Shown here: positions 5,947-8,513 of the stretch, one piece after another | Layout of the letters: each line of letters starts with the position of its first letter | How positions within the stretch are numbered: position 1 is the stretch's first letter | From: W1P20-047 sp051878795 | GTDB lineage: Bacteria; Actinomycetota; Coriobacteriia; Coriobacteriales; Eggerthellaceae | Length of the DNA stretch: 8,513 nucleotides | NCBI GenBank assembly: GCA_051878795.1 | Contig: JBJEKU010000076.1 | Span: 1-8,513 of the forward strand | Direction of reading: 5' to 3' | The notes under the pieces: generated by a model | Seen by the model: only the letters and a program-made list of their open reading frames with translations | Told to the model about the DNA's origin: nothing | Database searches by the model: none | Translations under genes and position numbers: made by a program

Positions 5947-6525
5947 CTACATAGGGGTGTATACGACCGCCAGGAACTTCGCGTTCTGGTTGTCGTGCGC
6001 GCGCACCTGATGGGGCACGATGGAGTCGTAATAGATGCTCTCGCCGGGATGCAGCACGTAGATGTCCTTGCCGTATTCGATCTCGATGCAACCCTCCATG
6101 CCGTAGAGCCATTCCTCGCCCTCATGGCTGACCAGCTTGTGATCGGTTTCACCGGAAGGGGTGACGGTGATGACGAAGGGGTCCATATGACGGCTGGGAC
6201 GGCCGGCTGCCAGGCTGAAATAGCTCAGGTCACCGGCATCGGAGCTGGTGGCGAGGGACTTCACCCGGTTTACTTCTTCCATCTGGTCTGCATCGATATA
6301 GACGGGACCCAGGTTCTCGTCATCATCCATCAGGGTTCCCAAGCGCAAGCCCAGAGCGCGGGTGATCTTGATCAACGGTGCCAGGCTGGCAGGCAGGGTG
6401 CCCGCTTCCAGGCCTTCGATTACGGAGACATCGCATGCGCAGCGCTCTGCCAGCTCTGCGACGGACAGGTTGTGCGCCTCGCGCAGGGTCTTGATCTTCT
6501 GGCTGAGTTTCATTTCTGTGCTCAT
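5947..6525 (-). CDS. XRE-family HTH regulator with C-terminal cupin domain (minus-strand module)
   Basis: The product has 192 residues. Residues about 6-65 form an XRE helix-turn-helix (KLSQKIKTLREAHNLSVAEL, then an IEGLEAGTLPAS recognition part). Residues about 110-190 form a cupin barrel, with SHEGEEWLYGMEG (133-145) and LHPGESIYYDSIVPHQV (158-174). His134, Glu138 and His172 are the likely metal or ligand contacts. This architecture is typical of small-molecule-responsive repressors and activators. AAAGGTGG about 8 nt before the ATG at 6525 supports this start. The frame stays open upstream to 6933, but the extra part runs through a terminator-like hairpin. The gene leads the acyl-CoA synthetase on the same strand, so it probably controls that gene in response to the acid or its product. 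The ligand is not known. Confidence 0.88.
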   Translation of the reverse strand: MSTEMKLSQKIKTLREAHNLSVAELAERCACDVSVIEGLEAGTLPASLAPLIKITRALGLRLGTLMDDDENLGPVYIDADQMEEVNRVKSLATSSDAGDLSYFSLAAGRPSRHMDPFVITVTPSGETDHKLVSHEGEEWLYGMEGCIEIEYGKDIYVLHPGESIYYDSIVPHQVRAHDNQNAKFLAVVYTPM

Positions 6526-6553
6526 GTGATGGTCCACCTTTCCAAGGTATCGG

Positions 6554-6579
6554 AAAAACTGGCGGGGAAACGCCCCGCC
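6554..6579 (-). terminator. Terminator-like hairpin in the leader of the minus-strand regulator (possible attenuator)
   Basis: In minus-strand RNA, GGCGGGG (6579-6573) and CCCCGCC (6567-6561) form a perfect 7-bp stem with a 5-nt loop. AG and then five U residues (6558-6554) follow. It ends 28 nt before the ATG at 6525. No minus-strand gene lies upstream, because the next gene is divergent, so it would stop the regulator's own transcript. This placement is what attenuation would look like. It is weaker evidence than a stem followed directly by a long U-tract. Confidence 0.5.
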
Positions 6580-6749
6580 TTCCTTCCCCCGCTCTCCAAA
6601 GCCTCGCGCACTGGCGCAAGCCTCTTCGAGCCGGCGCGCATACGTCCGGCCGATAGGAAAATCGAGGGATTCTGCGTAATTCATCAGCATACCGCCAACC
6701 ACCCGCCTCGGGCACCAGAAGCCGGCAGAAAAGCCGCCGAGCAGGCAGA

Positions 6750-6835
6750 CGGATGGCGAAAAAGCGGACCGGCCGGCCATCCGGGGGCGGCAGACGCCGC
6801 CCCCGGCGGGAAGCGGGGTATCCACCGCACCGCTT
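6750..6835. repeat. Cluster of three inverted repeats with a very stable GC hairpin
   Basis: First, CGGATGGC (6750-6757) and GCCATCCG (6776-6783) pair perfectly over 8 bp. Second, CCGGGGGCGGC (6781-6791) and GCCGCCCCCGG (6796-6806) pair perfectly over 11 bp with the 4-nt loop AGAC. Third, AAGCGG (6811-6816) and CCGCTT (6830-6835) pair over 6 bp. The first and second share bases 6781-6783, so they cannot both form completely. No T-run follows on either strand, so these are not classic terminators. Confidence 0.65.
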
Positions 6836-6884
6836 ACGGAACACATCGGACTGTTCGCCGAGGTCAAATGGCCCCTCAATGGTG

Positions 6885-6912
6885 TAGAATGTGCAAGTTG
6901 CAAGAAAATTGC
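6885..6912 (+). promoter_or_regulatory. Candidate -10 element and overlapping operator half-sites before the plus-strand regulator
   Basis: TAGAAT (6885-6890) resembles a -10 element. Directly after it, GCAAGTTGC (6893-6901) is a palindrome with one central base. GCAA (6900-6903) and TTGC (6909-6912) form a second inverted pair overlapping the first, and TGCAAG occurs twice in tandem. A dimeric XRE protein could bind here near the transcription start and repress. A -35 element is missing, which would fit activator dependence. GGGAGG (6939-6944) is the ribosome binding site of the gene at 6950. Confidence 0.35.
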
Positions 6913-6949
6913 CAGAATCAGCACGTAATCCAATTATCGGGAGGCAACC

Positions 6950-7537
6950 ATGTTCGAGCCGGACTACAAGGAAGTATGCGGACGCATTCGCACGCTCCGC
7001 GAAGACATGGACATCACCATGCAGGAAATGGCAGAGGCAACCGGACGCACCGTTGCTGAATATGCAGCCCAGGAATCCGGTGAAACCGACCCCTCTTTCA
7101 CCTTCCTGCATCTGTGCGCAAGGCGCTTCGGCGTAGACGTCGTCGAGCTGCTTACTGGCGAGGCACCCCATCTGACGGGCTATTCCCTCACCCGCGCAAA
7201 CGACGGCCTTCAGATCCACAGGCGCGAAAGCTTCCAGTACCTGCACAAAGCACCCTTCTTCAAGAACCGCTTCGCGGAACCCTTCTTGGTGGAAACCCCC
7301 ATGGAAACCGAAGAGGACGCCAAGGGACCCCTGCATCTTTCCCGCCACGAAGGCCAGGAAATCGACTATATCCTTGAAGGCCGTATGCGTTTCCAGTACG
7401 AAGACCACGAAGAGATCTTGGAAGCCGGCGACCTCATCATGTACGACTCCGGCCGCGGCCACGGCATGGTGGCACTCGACGGCAAGCCGTGCAAAATCCT
7501 CGCATTCGTCATGTCCCCTGAACAGAGCATTATCTAG
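6950..7537 (+). CDS. XRE-family HTH regulator with C-terminal cupin domain (plus-strand module)
   Basis: The product has 195 residues. Residues about 8-70 form an XRE helix-turn-helix (GRIRTLREDMDITMQEMAEA and following). Residues about 110-190 form a cupin domain, with SRHEGQEIDYILEG (131-144) and LEAGDLIMYDSGRGHGM (157-173). His133, Glu137 and His171 match His134, Glu138 and His172 of the divergent regulator with identical spacing, so the two are related in layout. Overall identity looks modest, which suggests an old duplication or separate recruitment rather than a recent copy. GGGAGG lies 5 nt before the ATG. A 133-nt gap without a clear terminator separates it from the medium-chain-type synthetase. 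It probably regulates that gene and may act on the shared intergenic region. The ligand is unknown. Confidence 0.9.
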   Translation: MFEPDYKEVCGRIRTLREDMDITMQEMAEATGRTVAEYAAQESGETDPSFTFLHLCARRFGVDVVELLTGEAPHLTGYSLTRANDGLQIHRRESFQYLHKAPFFKNRFAEPFLVETPMETEEDAKGPLHLSRHEGQEIDYILEGRMRFQYEDHEEILEAGDLIMYDSGRGHGMVALDGKPCKILAFVMSPEQSII

Positions 7538-7670
7538 GCGTTGCCGGATCGCATCGCCTAGGAATCGAAGCTCGACGAGCATCTGACAGCGCCTAAAACC
7601 CCAACGTCTGTATCAGTTCTGGTGCAGTTGTTTTGCTGCGCTCTCAAACAAGCAAGAGGATATTACCAAC

Positions 7671-8513
7671 ATGAGGAACATCAATCTCCGTTTCGTGACC
7701 GAAGAATACAACGCCGAAGGCATGCTCACGTCCTTCACCCTCCATGTACCTGCAAACTTCAATTTCGGATACGACGTGGTCGACGATATCGCCGTAAACG
7801 ACCCGGACCGTCGTGCGATGATCTGGTGCAACCCCGAAGGCGAAGAGCACGTGTTCACCTTTGCGGATATGAAGAAATGGTCCGATAAGACCGCCAACTA
7901 CCTGGCGGAAAACGGCGTGGGCAAGGGCGACTTCGTCATGGTCATCCTGCGCCGCCACTATCAGTTCTGGTTCGTAGCCACCGCGCTCGCCAAATTGGGC
8001 GCCGTCATGGTGCCCGCGACCTTCATGCTGAAGGAACACGACCTGGAATACCGCCTGAACGGCGCCTCCATCAAGGCGATCATCGCCACTTCCGTAGGCG
8101 ACATCGCCCAGGTCTGCGACAACGTCGCCGGCCAGTGCGAAAGCGTCGAGAAGCTGTTCTTGGTCAACGGTGCAGGCGGCGGCCTGACCCCCGTCGACGA
8201 GGCGGGCAATATGGTCATCCCCGAAGGCGCGCTTCTGGGCAAGGCGCTTTCCGGCGAACAGGGCATCTGCGCGGCCCCCATCGAGCGCGAGGGCTGGCTG
8301 GACTTCAACACCGGCGTGCTCAACGCGTCCCCCGACTTCACCCGCCGCGACACCCTGGCGGCAGACCCCATGCTCATGTACTTCAGCTCCGGCACCTCCG
8401 GCAACCCCAAGATGGTCCTGCACAACTCCGGTTATGCAATCGCCCATCTCATGACCGCCAAGCATTGGCATAACGTCCGCCACGACGGCGTCCACTTCAC
8501 CATCGCCGACACC
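7671..8513 (+). CDS. Medium-chain-type acyl-CoA synthetase (AMP-forming), 3' end cut by the window edge
   Basis: The first 281 residues are in the window and the frame is open to the last base. An opening region (GMLTSFTLHVPANFNFGYDV, 17-36, followed by VDDIA) and the P-loop YFSSGTSGNPKMV (237-249) fit the MACS/ACSM-like branch of ANL synthetases, which activate acetate-like to medium-chain or aromatic acids. The second conserved region and the C-terminal lysine lie beyond the window. AAGAGGA (7654-7660) lies 10 nt before the ATG at 7671, a slightly long spacing. It follows the plus-strand XRE-cupin gene and belongs to a different branch of the superfamily from the synthetase at 4034-5815, judged by the opening sequence and the P-loop. 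So the two modules are not simple copies. The substrate is unknown. Confidence 0.9.
   Translation, partial: MRNINLRFVTEEYNAEGMLTSFTLHVPANFNFGYDVVDDIAVNDPDRRAMIWCNPEGEEHVFTFADMKKWSDKTANYLAENGVGKGDFVMVILRRHYQFWFVATALAKLGAVMVPATFMLKEHDLEYRLNGASIKAIIATSVGDIAQVCDNVAGQCESVEKLFLVNGAGGGLTPVDEAGNMVIPEGALLGKALSGEQGICAAPIEREGWLDFNTGVLNASPDFTRRDTLAADPMLMYFSSGTSGNPKMVLHNSGYAIAHLMTAKHWHNVRHDGVHFTIADT

Larger units (their letters stand above)
6526..6949. other. Divergent regulatory region between the two XRE-cupin genes
   Basis: This 424-nt region separates two divergent regulator genes and contains unusual structure: a terminator-like hairpin in the minus-strand leader (6554-6579), a 7-bp stem (6603-6620) that pairs fully only in the minus-strand RNA through a G-U pair, three neighbouring inverted repeats (6750-6835), and overlapping GCAA/TTGC half-sites (6893-6912). 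A TAGAAT at 6885-6890 could be the -10 of the plus-strand gene, but no good -35 lies 16-18 nt upstream. No convincing minus-strand promoter was found. The minus-strand regulator frame is open throughout, with in-frame ATGs at 6684 and 6690 lacking good ribosome binding sites. Confidence 0.6.

Noticed and set aside
5995..7059. Long plus-strand open frame across the minus-strand regulator and the divergent region
   Set aside because: It is antisense to a clear HTH-cupin gene, has no ribosome binding site and low-complexity content, and ends inside the next gene.
6323..7582. Long minus-strand open frame opposite the plus-strand XRE-cupin gene
   Set aside because: The plus strand encodes clear HTH and cupin motifs with a good ribosome binding site. 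The minus frame shows no domain.
7538..7670. Possible promoter or operator between the plus-strand regulator and the synthetase (CTGACAG at 7583 and CTGTATCAG near 7608)
   Set aside because: The inverted repeat is imperfect and no -35/-10 pair of proper spacing was found, so co-transcription with the regulator is the simpler reading.
7644..8495. Minus-strand open frame opposite the MACS-like synthetase
   Set aside because: The plus strand has the P-loop and a proper start. The minus product is a Gly/Val/His/Asp-rich shadow.

Overview
The window looks like chromosomal DNA of a moderately GC-rich anaerobe. Codon choice, the Shine-Dalgarno-led genes and the gene families point to an Actinomycetota gut lineage such as Coriobacteriia/Eggerthellaceae. 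That placement is an inference from style, not from a marker gene. No rRNA, tRNA, CRISPR array, insertion sequence or phage module was seen.

Left part (1-1050): a possible C-terminal fragment of a gene running in from the left (3-260), then an AT-rich gap with a candidate promoter and a perfect 9-bp inverted repeat. Next is a 107-residue protein (641-964) with an AT-hook-like N-terminus and a long coiled coil, closed by two back-to-back intrinsic terminators.

Middle part (1050-4010): a membrane-anchored SanA/YdcF-type (DUF218) protein at 1402-2037 with a structured leader. It converges on a minus-strand pair, a small zinc-ribbon protein (3631-3921) followed 35 nt later by a DUF4236 protein (2276-3595). 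A strong hairpin terminator (2190-2217) sits between the converging units.

Right part (4034-8513): the most organised region. Two modules of the same design stand back to back. On the minus strand an XRE-HTH/cupin regulator (5947-6525) is followed by an ACSF2-like acyl-CoA synthetase (4034-5815). On the plus strand a second XRE-HTH/cupin regulator (6950-7537) is followed by a medium-chain-type acyl-CoA synthetase (7671 to the window end, truncated by the edge). Each regulator precedes its enzyme by about 130 nt. The 424-nt divergent region between the regulators holds a very stable 11-bp GC hairpin with flanking inverted repeats, a cluster of overlapping GCAA/TTGC half-sites near the plus-strand start, and an intrinsic-terminator-like hairpin with a U5 tract in the minus-strand leader. 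The likely reading is that two carboxylic-acid activation steps are each controlled by a cupin-type sensor of the acid, its CoA ester or a related metabolite. Ligand and substrates cannot be read from sequence.

The individual protein families are known. What merits a second look is the mirrored architecture, the possible attenuator in the minus-strand leader, the zinc-ribbon/DUF4236 pair and the AT-hook/coiled-coil protein.
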